A model generated the notes under the pieces. That model saw nothing but the letters and a program-made list of their open reading frames with translations, did no database searches and was not told the DNA's origin. A program made the position numbers and the translations under genes. From Synergistaceae bacterium UBA6101 (GTDB lineage: Bacteria > Synergistota > Synergistia > Synergistales > Synergistaceae), in the NCBI GenBank assembly GCA_002428495.1, contig DIWR01000014.1:1-50972 (forward strand): a stretch of 50,972 nt of DNA. The letters run 5' to 3'. Positions within the stretch are counted from its first letter, which is position 1, and the number at the start of each line of letters is the position of its first letter. Below are positions 1-6,902 of the stretch, in pieces.

Positions 1-80
1 GATGTTTCCGGTTTGCCTATGATCCTCCTTGGCACTCCATTGATGGTAAGGTTCTTTACATGGTAGTTTGCTTCTGTCAC
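1..80 (-). CDS. Partial: N-terminus of a probable molybdo-iron-sulfur dehydrogenase ([2Fe-2S] domain)
   Basis: Only the first 26 codons lie in the window, read leftward from a GTG at 80 and open to the edge. The peptide contains HVKNLTINGVPRRI, which resembles the opening beta strands of the plant-type [2Fe-2S] domain that begins aldehyde oxidoreductase (Mop) and xanthine dehydrogenase small subunits. The cluster-binding cysteines would lie outside the window. A strong Shine-Dalgarno sequence (GGAGAGAGGAG, ending near 89) supports the GTG start. The candidate leader RNA at 214-387 fits a molybdenum enzyme. The family call is tentative because so little of the protein is visible; any enzyme with this fold at its N-terminus would fit. 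Confidence 0.45.
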   Translation of the reverse strand, partial: MTEANYHVKNLTINGVPRRIIGKPET

Positions 81-213
81 TTCTTACATCTCCTCTCTCC
101 GTTGCCGGAACTGAATTCAAAACCAGATCTACATATCAAAGCGGGATCTTTCCATGACGCCGCATGAAAACAACTGCAGATTATTTTGAAAAGGGAGGAG
201 ATGGAAAGTCATT

Positions 214-387
214 AAGCATACCGGGAGGCATACTTCGATCCACCTTGGTGACCCCTTTCCAAAAAAGACGGATACCGTCTGCGGGAGGCCTCGTAGTTTC
301 CCATGAGACCCTAAGGACCATTTATGCTGAAGTCGGTCCGCTGGTTTGCACCCATGGATAAATATCTTTAGGGAGACAAACTCGGGG
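214..387 (-). ncRNA. Candidate structured leader RNA (Moco/Tuco riboswitch-like), copy 1
   Basis: On the minus strand the ordered blocks CCCCGAGT (387-380), CCTAAAGA (372-365), GCCTCCCGCA (289-280), GGAAAGGGGTCACC (260-247) and GCCTCCCGG (229-221) lie between a possible promoter and the molybdoenzyme start. Hairpins visible by eye are AGACGG-TAT-CCGTCT just after the third block and an 8 bp stem around 214-235 with loop CTCCCG. The first four blocks recur in the same order at 2579-2672, the first two with identical spacing. Such conservation of blocks with variable hairpins between them is typical of a riboswitch. Assignment to the molybdenum/tungsten cofactor class rests on memory of that motif and on gene context. 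Confidence 0.5.
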
Positions 388-393
388 AATAAA

Positions 394-424
394 TGCAACC
401 TAGTTGCATACATATGGTATGTAT
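394..424. repeat. Two adjacent perfect inverted repeats, possible operator
   Basis: TGCAAC-CTA-GTTGCA (394-408) abuts ATACATA-TGG-TATGTAT (408-424). They lie between the divergent azlC and molybdoenzyme genes, at the predicted transcription start of the leftward gene, so they may be repressor-binding sites or 5' RNA hairpins. No regulator is identified. Confidence 0.35.
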
Positions 425-433
425 TCTATTATG

Positions 434-462
434 AGGATACACTCATCTGAATTGCGCGACAA
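434..462 (-). promoter_or_regulatory. Possible promoter for the leftward molybdoenzyme leader
   Basis: On the minus strand TTGTCG (462-457) and TATCCT (439-434) are separated by 17 nt, a fair match to a housekeeping promoter. It would start transcription near 427, just upstream of the structured leader. Confidence 0.35.
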
Positions 463-538
463 CTTTAAGGGCGAATAAGGAAGGTTCTGGTCTGTTATGC
501 TCTCTATTTTGTCGCTAAAGTTTTCTCAAAGCACAAAT

Positions 539-568
539 TTGACATTAACTTGATGTCTATCATACAAT
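539..568 (+). promoter_or_regulatory. Probable sigma-70-type promoter for azlCD
   Basis: A consensus TTGACA (539-544) is followed after 18 nt by TACAAT (563-568). Transcription would start near 575, leaving a short leader before the azlC ATG at 603. Confidence 0.5.
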
Positions 569-602
569 TCGTTTCTGAGATTTCAGGAATGGAGACAGCC
601 CT

Positions 603-1352
603 ATGGATGCAGCAAAGGAAATAACAAACGTAAATGAAGCACATATAGCCAAGGGGTTCGCGTACGGACTCAGGACGGGCACCCCTATTGCGGTCGGTTA
701 TATCCCAAGTGCGGTCGCATGCGGGATACTCTGCAAGACAGCAGGTCTTACGGCATTCGAAAGCATCTTCATGTCACTTATCGTTTTTGCCGGAGCAAGC
801 CAGTTCGTTGCCCTCAACCTTCTAATAATTGGCTCCTCCATGCCTGAGATCGTCCTGGCAACGGCGGTGCTCAACATGCGCCATATAATGATGTCCTCCT
901 CCATTGCGAGAAGACTTGTGCCGGGTATCGGTGCACTCAAGAAATCCTGGATATGCTTTGAGCTTACGGACGAAAGCTTCAGCATAGCCTCAATGCAGAA
1001 GGAACCGCTTCTTGCGCCTGAATTTATGTTCGGCCTGAATATTGTTGGCCATTGTACATGGGTCATCGGGACGGCGCTTGGCTTTTACGGAACCTCCGTG
1101 CTGCCTCAGAATGTACAGGACAGTATGGGTATCGCGCTTTACGCCCTCTTTATAGGCCTGCTACTGCCTTCTGTGAGGGAGAGCAGGCCCGCCATGATAG
1201 TCGCGGCCACAGGCATGGCGCTTAGCGCGCTGATAAAATGGACACCATGTTTTGCCGATATGAACAGAGGGATAGCGATTATGACTGCCACGGGGCTTGC
1301 TGCTCTCGTTGGAGCTGTCGTCTTCCCGCTGGGGAAGACGGAGGCGCGCTGA
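603..1352 (+). CDS. azlC: AzlC family branched-chain amino acid exporter, large subunit
   Basis: The 249-residue integral membrane protein matches AzlC, the large subunit of the AzlCD exporter of branched-chain amino acids and some analogues. Visible family features are the N-terminal RTGTPIAVGYIPSAVACGI, followed by FAGASQFVALNLL and LTDESFSIA. Several hydrophobic spans continue to the C-terminus. The ATG at 603 is preceded by GGAATGGAGA. The TGA overlaps the ATG of azlD by one base, so the two are translationally coupled. Amino acid export suits a peptide-fermenting anaerobe, but the substrate here is inferred from the family only. Confidence 0.9.
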   Translation: MDAAKEITNVNEAHIAKGFAYGLRTGTPIAVGYIPSAVACGILCKTAGLTAFESIFMSLIVFAGASQFVALNLLIIGSSMPEIVLATAVLNMRHIMMSSSIARRLVPGIGALKKSWICFELTDESFSIASMQKEPLLAPEFMFGLNIVGHCTWVIGTALGFYGTSVLPQNVQDSMGIALYALFIGLLLPSVRESRPAMIVAATGMALSALIKWTPCFADMNRGIAIMTATGLAALVGAVVFPLGKTEAR

Positions 1353-1660
1353 TGACAAAAATTATGATCCTTTCTGTCCTCATGATGTGCGTTACTGCTC
1401 CCTCAAGGATACTTCCGGTTTTTTTCCTTGGAGAGCGGAAGCTTCCTCCCTTTGTTGAGTCACTGCTGCACTACATCCCCTATGCCGTGCTTGGAGCCCT
1501 GATATTCCCTGACGTCCTTACTGCGACAGGCAACATATACAGCTCGGCGGCAGGAGCCGTCGCTGCGATAATTCTAGGCTGGTATGGAAGAGGTATACTT
1601 GTCGTACTGGTCGGAGGGATACTGGCAACCTACATCACCGGACATTTTTTCGGGATGTAG
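1352..1660 (+). CDS. azlD: AzlD family branched-chain amino acid exporter, small subunit
   Basis: This 102-residue membrane protein is the usual small partner of AzlC. It has about three hydrophobic segments and the family stretch TAPSRILPVFFLG followed by LLHYIPYAVLGALIFPD. I chose the ATG at 1352 because it overlaps the azlC stop (TGATG), giving the normal AzlD length; a longer reading frame upstream would only shadow azlC. The gene ends just before a strong hairpin at 1666-1706, so azlCD forms a two-gene operon. Confidence 0.88.
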   Translation: MTKIMILSVLMMCVTAPSRILPVFFLGERKLPPFVESLLHYIPYAVLGALIFPDVLTATGNIYSSAAGAVAAIILGWYGRGILVVLVGGILATYITGHFFGM

Positions 1661-1665
1661 GGGAA

Positions 1666-1706
1666 AAATGGCGGACGGAACCCTTTGACTGTTCCGTCCG
1701 CCATTT
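1666..1706. terminator. Bidirectional terminator between azlD and the response regulator
   Basis: A perfect 16 bp stem (AAATGGCGGACGGAAC / GTTCCGTCCGCCATTT) with a 9 nt loop lies between the convergent azlD and response regulator genes, with A and T runs on its flanks. Confidence 0.85.
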
Positions 1707-1753
1707 CATTTCTCGGCACTATGATCAGTCATGCCGTTATTCTGACCTGCTTT

Positions 1754-2449
1754 TTATATCAACGCCATCCTGTATCGCTTCTCAGGTCTTCCGACCTTCC
1801 TGTATGCGTACTCTACAACTACCCTTTCATTCATCGTCAGGAATTCAAGATATCTTCTTGCAGTAGACCTTGATATGCCCAGCGCGTTTCCTACTTCCTG
1901 TGCAGAGAAAGTGTCATTGTTGTCTTTAAGAAAATTTTCTACCTCATTGAGACATTTGAGCTGAAGTCCTTTGGGGATGGCCCGGTTGTTAGCCCACGAA
2001 GGATCCCTTGTCCGCAGGGAGATCAGCGTGTCAAGGTCTTCCTGCTGCCACGGCCTCGTCCTTCCAGTCAGGCTCTGATGGTAGATATGGTAGTTGCGCA
2101 GCGCCAGCCTGAGCCTTTCAAAGGAAAATGGCTTTATTAGATATTCAAATACACCCTGACAGAGGGCCTTCCTCACAAAGTTAGGGTCTTCCCCTGATGA
2201 CGCTACTATGTAGTCGGTCCTTGGAAATTCCTTGCGTAGTTCGTCGAGTCCGTCAAGCGCATTAAAATCTTTAAGGTAAAGATCCAGGAGCACCAGATCT
2301 GCCTCTACACATCTCATTGATTCGAACATCTGCGTACCGCTGGAGACACATTTAAGTACGGTGAAAGCTTGTTCGGAAGCGATAAGATCTGAATACAACT
2401 TCTGAAGCAATGGGTCCGCTTCGGCAATCAGAACTTTTAAAATTCGCAA
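1754..2449 (-). CDS. CitB/DcuR-type response regulator (orphan)
   Basis: The 231-residue protein has a receiver domain (residues 1-120) with acidic residues E10 and D12, phospho-acceptor D56 (VLLDLYL), S84/S85 and K106 (LIKPF). The C-terminal half has the LPKGL-like linker (IPKGLQ), the helix-turn-helix ISRSTARRYLEFL and the GRPEKRYR motif seen in DcuR, CitB and DpiA regulators of dicarboxylate and citrate metabolism. Start is TTG at 2449, eight bases after GAGGAGG; the nearby ATG is out of frame and stops at once. No histidine kinase gene adjoins it. Its 5' region carries an RNA element (2579-2672) related to the one at 214-387. Ligand and target genes are unknown. Confidence 0.85.
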   Translation of the reverse strand: MRILKVLIAEADPLLQKLYSDLIASEQAFTVLKCVSSGTQMFESMRCVEADLVLLDLYLKDFNALDGLDELRKEFPRTDYIVASSGEDPNFVRKALCQGVFEYLIKPFSFERLRLALRNYHIYHQSLTGRTRPWQQEDLDTLISLRTRDPSWANNRAIPKGLQLKCLNEVENFLKDNNDTFSAQEVGNALGISRSTARRYLEFLTMNERVVVEYAYRKVGRPEKRYRMALI

Positions 2450-2578
2450 ATCATGTTCCTCCTCTTGTTAAGGAATTCAGAGACAGTACCTAAAACTGCA
2501 GATCATCCATTTATCGGGCACCAGGAAGAGGACAAGACATGAAGGAACCTTAAGACAGATCCCCTGAAGTTTGCGGCT

Positions 2579-2672
2579 CCCCCTTTCCGAGTGCGGGAGG
2601 CGTTTCCGTTTCCGGAAACACCCATTGGTCTCTCACCATTGGAAAAGATCCTTTAGGCAATTCGACTCGGGG
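2579..2672 (-). ncRNA. Candidate structured leader RNA, copy 2 (related to 214-387)
   Basis: On the minus strand this region carries CCCCGAGT (2672-2665), CCTAAAGG (2657-2650), GCCTCCCGCA (2601-2592) and GGAAAGGGGG (2588-2579). A closing stem CCGAGT/ACTCGG is perfect, an internal hairpin GGTGTTTCC-GGAAAC-GGAAACGCC pairs nine bases, and a CCAATGG/CCAATGG stem pairs with one mismatch. Block order matches copy 1, but the later GTCACC and second GCCTCCCGG parts are absent. It lies about 130 nt upstream of the response regulator start. Confidence 0.5.
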
Positions 2673-2842
2673 TCAGATAAAAATTTCAACAGCAATAGAC
2701 TACATCAAGAAGACTGATTACGTCAAGAAACAGAGATAATTTGAAGGGTTTATTAAAACCGCCCCTTTAAATCTTAGAAATAGTGCATTTTTGTCCTCTC
2801 TCCAATATAATAGGAGTCACAAGAACATAAGGAGGCTTTCCG

Positions 2843-3604
2843 ATGTCAAATCAATGCTGGGGCCCCGAAGATTACCAAAAAGGGGCAGATTTTGTTCCTA
2901 TCTTTGGTAGACCGGTCATCGAGCTGCTTGACCCAAAAAAGGAAGAAAAGATACTTGACCTCGGATGCGGAAACGGCACCCTGACCAAAGAGCTTGCTGA
3001 CATGGGATGTGATGTCCTTGGTGTCGACTCCAGCAAGGAAATGGTCGAAGCGGCAAAGTCACTGGGCATCAAAGCCGAAGTTATGGACGGAGAGCATCTG
3101 CATTTCAGGGAAGAATTCGATGCTGTGATGAGCAACGCAGTCCTTCATTGGATGAATGACCAGTATGCTGTAGTGAGGGGCGTATGGAGAGCCCTCAAAC
3201 CCGGCGGACGCTTCGCTGCAGAGTGCGGGGGAGAAGGCTGTATCAGGGTACTGCGGGAAGGGATGAAGATCGCCCTGATCAAGCGCGGGATAAACTATAG
3301 GGCCCGCAATCCCTGGAAATTTCCAGAGCTGGGAGAGTTTTCAAAAATACTTGACAACCAGGGGTTCAAAGTTGCCTACATTGCAAGGATAGACCGTCCC
3401 ACCCCTCTCAAAAACGGTCTCAGATGCTGGCTGGAGACATTTGCCAACTGCCATACTGAGGGCTTTTCACAAGAAGAAAAGGAACTTTTTTATAAAGAGG
3501 TCGAGGATTACTGCCGCCCTCTGCTATATACGGAGGAAAACGGATGGGTAGCGGACTACGTCAGGCTGCGCTTCCTCGCACTGAAACCACAGGTATCGGA
3601 ATAG
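2843..3604 (+). CDS. Class I SAM-dependent methyltransferase
   Basis: The 253-residue cytoplasmic protein has the Rossmann-fold methyltransferase motifs: ILDLGCGNGTLTKEL (about 37-51) binds S-adenosylmethionine, DVLGVDSS follows as motif II, and FDAVMSNAVLHWM and ALKPGGRF are later core motifs. The overall pattern, including VLHWM, resembles trans-aconitate methyltransferase and UbiE/BioC-like small-molecule enzymes. The substrate cannot be read from the sequence. The ATG at 2843 follows AAGGAGG. It is a single gene ending at a clear terminator, and a TATAAT at 2806-2811 may be its -10 box. Confidence 0.85.
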   Translation: MSNQCWGPEDYQKGADFVPIFGRPVIELLDPKKEEKILDLGCGNGTLTKELADMGCDVLGVDSSKEMVEAAKSLGIKAEVMDGEHLHFREEFDAVMSNAVLHWMNDQYAVVRGVWRALKPGGRFAAECGGEGCIRVLREGMKIALIKRGINYRARNPWKFPELGEFSKILDNQGFKVAYIARIDRPTPLKNGLRCWLETFANCHTEGFSQEEKELFYKEVEDYCRPLLYTEENGWVADYVRLRFLALKPQVSE

Positions 3605-3620
3605 CTGGATATCGACATGA

Positions 3621-3670
3621 AAGGCAGAGGGCTCTCGCTATGCAGGAGGGGCCTCTGCCTTGTTGTTTTT
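3621..3670 (+). terminator. Rho-independent terminator after the methyltransferase
   Basis: Stem AAGGCAGAGG (3621-3630) pairs with CCTCTGCCTT (3652-3661) and is followed by TGTTGTTTTT. Confidence 0.75.
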
Positions 3671-3701
3671 CAGTGAAATAACAGCCAGAAACTTTACGAT
3701 G

Positions 3702-4040
3702 TTATCTGCTTCTGATCCTTTCCAGGTTATTTTTATATTCAGGTACAGCTTCCCATATTATGTCGCCAAGATCGCATGGAAACTCCTCGCAGAAGTCGCA
3801 GTGGGGGATCCCTCTATCAAGAGCGCACATCCTGACCCTGCAGTCGCTGCATGCTATGCTCTTTGCTCCGGGTGCAGTGCATCCTGTACACTTCATCTTT
3901 GATGGCAGTATGAATGAATTTCCGCCTCGGCTTTCTTCAGCAGCAGCCAGTTTCGAAAGCGTCCCTATATCGTTCCTCTCCGTGGCCCTCCGCGCCTCGC
4001 ACGAGCCGCAGTCCATGCCGCAGCAGCCTGTCATCTCCAT
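3702..4040 (-). CDS. Cysteine-rich DUF3795-type protein
   Basis: This 112-residue protein has ten cysteines arranged as GCCGMDCGSCEA at the N-terminus, CTGC in the middle, CSDCRVRMCA, and HCDFCEEFPCD near the C-terminus. That pattern matches the DUF3795 family, small proteins thought to bind metal but of unknown function. The start overlaps the stop of the upstream B3/B4 gene by one base, making it the last gene of the apbE operon. No catalytic role can be proposed from the sequence. Confidence 0.75.
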   Translation of the reverse strand: MEMTGCCGMDCGSCEARRATERNDIGTLSKLAAAEESRGGNSFILPSKMKCTGCTAPGAKSIACSDCRVRMCALDRGIPHCDFCEEFPCDLGDIIWEAVPEYKNNLERIRSR

Positions 4041-4744
4041 CAGAATATTTCAGAAGCGGGCGATAATGCGTTGACGATCCCGCTGTTTATAGTTTTGCAG
4101 CCGATCTTTTCCAGTTCGGAAGACAGCAGTTCCAGTCCCTCTCCTACCGTTTTCCACTCGGTATCAAACGCCTGATCTACAAGGAAAATGGCGCTTTTCG
4201 TGCTTTCGCACAGGGAGGCGTCCCTTGTGTCACGGTGATTCCAGAGCCAGCAGCAGACCTTTTCTTCGTCTGCATAAAGAATGTTTTTAGGGGAGACATC
4301 GATAACGCTGTCTCCCGCACCGAGCGGGTAGAACTTTTCACCGTCACGGCCGTAACGAAGCACCAAGTCGCCCTTGAGCTTCGCGGTGTCATGAGCTCCC
4401 ATCGGAAGGAGGTTGAGCGCAGAGACACAGTCGTAGCAGTCTACCACGTTCGACACGCTCCATATATCTCCCTTGAATGTCCTCCGGAGAAGGGCTTCCA
4501 GCGAAGATCTGTACTTACTGGGTTTTACCCCCATCTTCAAATAGACATCACGCCAGCCCGCCACATCCGGATGGAGCATCATAGTATCCTGAGATATTCC
4601 AATGTCCTTTAGCCTTCCTACGAGGCCCTTCTTCATGCTTTCTACATATTCATCTGAAGGCTCTACTTTGACTTCAGCCAGCAGCCAGCCGATCTTGGCA
4701 TCCGGAAAAACTTCGAAGATCCTCTTTTCTATCTCTAATTTCAT
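4040..4744 (-). CDS. B3/B4 domain protein (phenylalanyl-tRNA synthetase beta-like editing domain)
   Basis: The 234-residue protein resembles stand-alone B3/4 domain proteins related to the editing region of the PheRS beta chain. Visible features are WRDVYLKMGVKPSKYRSSLEALLRR, typical of these proteins, then SALNLLPMGAHD and LVLRYGRDGEKFYPLG. Such proteins are proposed to act on mischarged tRNA or amino acids, but their function is largely unproven. ATG at 4744 follows AGGAGGATCAC. It is the fourth gene of a leftward operon beginning with apbE, 24 bp after the Gx transporter gene and overlapping the DUF3795 gene. Confidence 0.75.
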   Translation of the reverse strand: MKLEIEKRIFEVFPDAKIGWLLAEVKVEPSDEYVESMKKGLVGRLKDIGISQDTMMLHPDVAGWRDVYLKMGVKPSKYRSSLEALLRRTFKGDIWSVSNVVDCYDCVSALNLLPMGAHDTAKLKGDLVLRYGRDGEKFYPLGAGDSVIDVSPKNILYADEEKVCCWLWNHRDTRDASLCESTKSAIFLVDQAFDTEWKTVGEGLELLSSELEKIGCKTINSGIVNALSPASEIF

Positions 4745-4768
4745 AGTACCGTGATCCTCCTTTTGTTG

Positions 4769-5275
4769 TCAGGAATTTATATCTGTCAGCGATCCGACTC
4801 TTTTGCACAGAAGGAGGGCAAGCCACCCTACCACCCATCCTGCCGCGGTACCCGCAGCCAAAAGCGGCACTATGTAGAGGAGCACTCTGATGTCATTCAC
4901 TACAAGTGCAGCAACTGAAACCTGTCCAACGTTAAAGGCCCAGGCACCCGCGACGCTTATCCAGGGCAGGCTGAAGTCATCCCTGTATTTTATGTATATA
5001 AAGGACATCACAGTTGCAGACATCAGACCTCCTGCCAGGCTGCAAAGGAGCGCGAACCAGTTACCTGTCATTATCCAGGCAAGGAATACCCTGATAAGCG
5101 TTACGGCAAACGCCTCCTTGACCCCTAATAGGATCAGGGCCAAAAGTGAGAAGACGTTGGCAGCGCCAAGCTTTATTCCCGGAAGCGGCATAGGAAGGCT
5201 TCCCTCGAACATATTGAAAACCACAGCAAATGCCGCAAGCGAGCCGGTAATAATGAGGTTTTTAAGCTTCATCAC
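4769..5275 (-). CDS. Gx transporter family membrane protein (formerly heptaprenyl diphosphate synthase component I family)
   Basis: This 168-residue protein has about five hydrophobic helices and the signatures EGSLPMPLPGIKLGAANVFSL and AFNVGQVSVAALV of the Gx transporter family, a relative of ECF-transporter S components. The family is recurrently linked to ApbE and NusG-II genes in bacteria with extracytosolic flavinylation, which is exactly the arrangement here. A GTG at 5275 overlaps the previous stop (GTGA), with an ATG one codon later as an alternative. The transported compound may be a flavin precursor or quinone-related, but this is inference. Confidence 0.8.
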   Translation of the reverse strand: MMKLKNLIITGSLAAFAVVFNMFEGSLPMPLPGIKLGAANVFSLLALILLGVKEAFAVTLIRVFLAWIMTGNWFALLCSLAGGLMSATVMSFIYIKYRDDFSLPWISVAGAWAFNVGQVSVAALVVNDIRVLLYIVPLLAAGTAAGWVVGWLALLLCKRVGSLTDINS

Positions 5276-5658
5276 CAGGTCACTCCATCGACTTCAGATT
5301 CTCCTGTAAGTCTGATCACCAATCTGTGCGGCAGGCATATGGCAGAATCTCCCGGTCTTTTTAGCCATCCTCGCTTTACACAGTCCTTGTCGGGACAGTC
5401 TGCTTCAATAACGGCAATTTTGCCGTCCTCTGCTTTCAGCCTGTTCCGGCCGCCTTTGTATTCGATAGCAAACTCCCTGGCGGGATCTCCCTTTTTCAGC
5501 GATACCCTCTGCAAAAGCTTACCATCCTGTATTATTTCTGCAGTCATTGCATCAGGGGCTGCTGTCATTGATCTGGTGCCCCACACAACACCTGAAGCCA
5601 CAAGTATTACCATGAGGATCCCCAGCATGGCCCTGTCTCCGCGCTTCATTCCCATCAC
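5272..5658 (-). CDS. Membrane-anchored NusG domain II protein
   Basis: The 128-residue protein has an N-terminal signal-anchor (AMLGILMVILVASGVVWG) followed by an extracytosolic NusG domain II with the cysteine pair in EADCPDKDCVKRGWL and the tail SAICLPHRLVIRL. It is not the transcription factor NusG. Such anchored NusG-II proteins recur beside ApbE and electron-transfer flavoproteins. The gene overlaps apbE and the Gx transporter gene by four bases on each side, so the three are translationally coupled. A redox role with the flavin system is inferred. Confidence 0.8.
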   Translation of the reverse strand: MMGMKRGDRAMLGILMVILVASGVVWGTRSMTAAPDAMTAEIIQDGKLLQRVSLKKGDPAREFAIEYKGGRNRLKAEDGKIAVIEADCPDKDCVKRGWLKRPGDSAICLPHRLVIRLTGESEVDGVTW

Positions 5659-6752
5659 TGCACCGCCGGTTCCCTTTTCATGTCCTGGCTTTTCAATACA
5701 AAGCCTTCACTGAGGCCCTTCGTCACATATACTACAGTCCCTTCAGGTTTTTTTGTTACGAGCACAGCTTCAATATTTTTCAATTCCCGTAAAAAAGAGA
5801 TGCCCTTTTCAAAACCCATAACAAAGAGTGCGGTACTAAGCGCGTCTGCATCCGTCGAATCTTCGCTTATTATTGTAACCGAGGCCAGGTCTGACCGGGC
5901 GGGATACCCGGTTGCGGGGTCAAAGATGTGGTGGTATCTGATTCCGCCTGATTCAAAATATCTCTCATAAGCACCTGATGTGACGACAGAAACATCCGAT
6001 ACTTCCGCAACGCCAAAATATTCTCCTCTGGGCATGAATGGATGCTGGAGACCAATCTTCCAATTTCCAGGCTTAGGAGAGTTTCCAAAAACTGCAATAT
6101 TCCCCCCCAGATCGATAAGAGCTGATCCGATTCCTTCGTTTATAAGCAAGGCCCTTACTTTGTCTGTCACATATCCCTTTGCTATTCCCCCAAGATCAAG
6201 CCTTTGTCCTTTAGCCGTTTGTACGAAAGTCCCTTCCGCTTTATGCACAACAGAGATTTTTCTGAAATTTGTGAGTTCCACAGCCTGCTTCAGCTGTTCA
6301 GAACCAGGTATGGCTGCACTCTCAGTTCCTATGCCCCAAAGTTTGACGATCTTTCCTACAGTCGGGTCAAATGCTCCTCCTGTACGTTCTGACCATTCAA
6401 GGGCTCTTTCAAGAAGAACTCCTGTCTCTTCCGTTACTTTTACCGGGTACTCTCCCGATGCCCTGTTCACAAGCGATACATCTGACGAGGGTATGTTGAC
6501 CGACAGAAGATTTTCAAGCCTTTCTATCTCTTTCATCGACAGGTCAAGGGCATTGTTCAGCTTTTTGCTGTCTTCACCATAGAGTGTTATCCTTACGATC
6601 GTACCCAGGCGGTATGATTCCCTCTCGATTTTTTGAAAAGAGCGTGAGCCGTTCTCTCTATTTGCCGCATAGAGGAAGATAATGAGAATAACTGTCACTG
6701 CTGCAGCTGCAAGATAAGCCATGGGCCTTGAGGTACCAATTTTAATGTTCAT
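5655..6752 (-). CDS. apbE: ApbE, FAD:protein FMN transferase
   Basis: This 365-residue protein has an N-terminal membrane anchor (residues 11-30) and the ApbE fold. Recognisable parts are the SYRLGTIVRITLYGED start, GGAFDPTVGKIVKLWGIG, LDLGGIAKGYVTDKV, ALIDLGGNIAVFG, HHIFDPATGYPA and DADALSTALFVMG, the last carrying a metal-binding aspartate and threonine. ApbE attaches FMN through a phosphoester bond to a threonine of extracytosolic proteins such as RnfG, NqrC or FMN-bind domain proteins. No such target gene is present in this window. It heads a five-gene leftward operon. Confidence 0.92.
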   Translation of the reverse strand: MNIKIGTSRPMAYLAAAAVTVILIIFLYAANRENGSRSFQKIERESYRLGTIVRITLYGEDSKKLNNALDLSMKEIERLENLLSVNIPSSDVSLVNRASGEYPVKVTEETGVLLERALEWSERTGGAFDPTVGKIVKLWGIGTESAAIPGSEQLKQAVELTNFRKISVVHKAEGTFVQTAKGQRLDLGGIAKGYVTDKVRALLINEGIGSALIDLGGNIAVFGNSPKPGNWKIGLQHPFMPRGEYFGVAEVSDVSVVTSGAYERYFESGGIRYHHIFDPATGYPARSDLASVTIISEDSTDADALSTALFVMGFEKGISFLRELKNIEAVLVTKKPEGTVVYVTKGLSEGFVLKSQDMKREPAVQ

Positions 6753-6813
6753 TGCTTTCTGTCTGCCGCCTCCGGACTTTTCCTGATTGGTAGTGTTATA
6801 TACATACCCGTTT

Positions 6814-6819
6814 ATTATA
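6814..6819 (-). promoter_or_regulatory. Possible extended -10 promoter of the apbE operon
   Basis: On the minus strand TTGCTATAAT gives a perfect TATAAT with an upstream TG, about 60 nt before the apbE start. No good -35 is seen; instead a GC-rich hairpin (GAGGCCGG / CCGGCCTC, 6826-6856) lies just upstream, probably ending the preceding gene. Confidence 0.35.
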
Positions 6820-6902
6820 GCAATATGAGGCCGGAGGGATGCTTCCGCCCCGGCCTCACTTTTTATACTCCAAGAAGATCCTCGTTTTTTAGCTTTGGAG
6901 AG

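Noticed and set aside
129..413. Open frames of 65-94 codons on both strands in the leader region
   Set aside because: They overlap the structured leader, have no ribosome site and show no family features.
2579..2672. Possible c-di-GMP, glycine or SAM riboswitch
   Set aside because: The block pattern fits none of the core motifs I remember for those classes and instead matches the element at 214-387.
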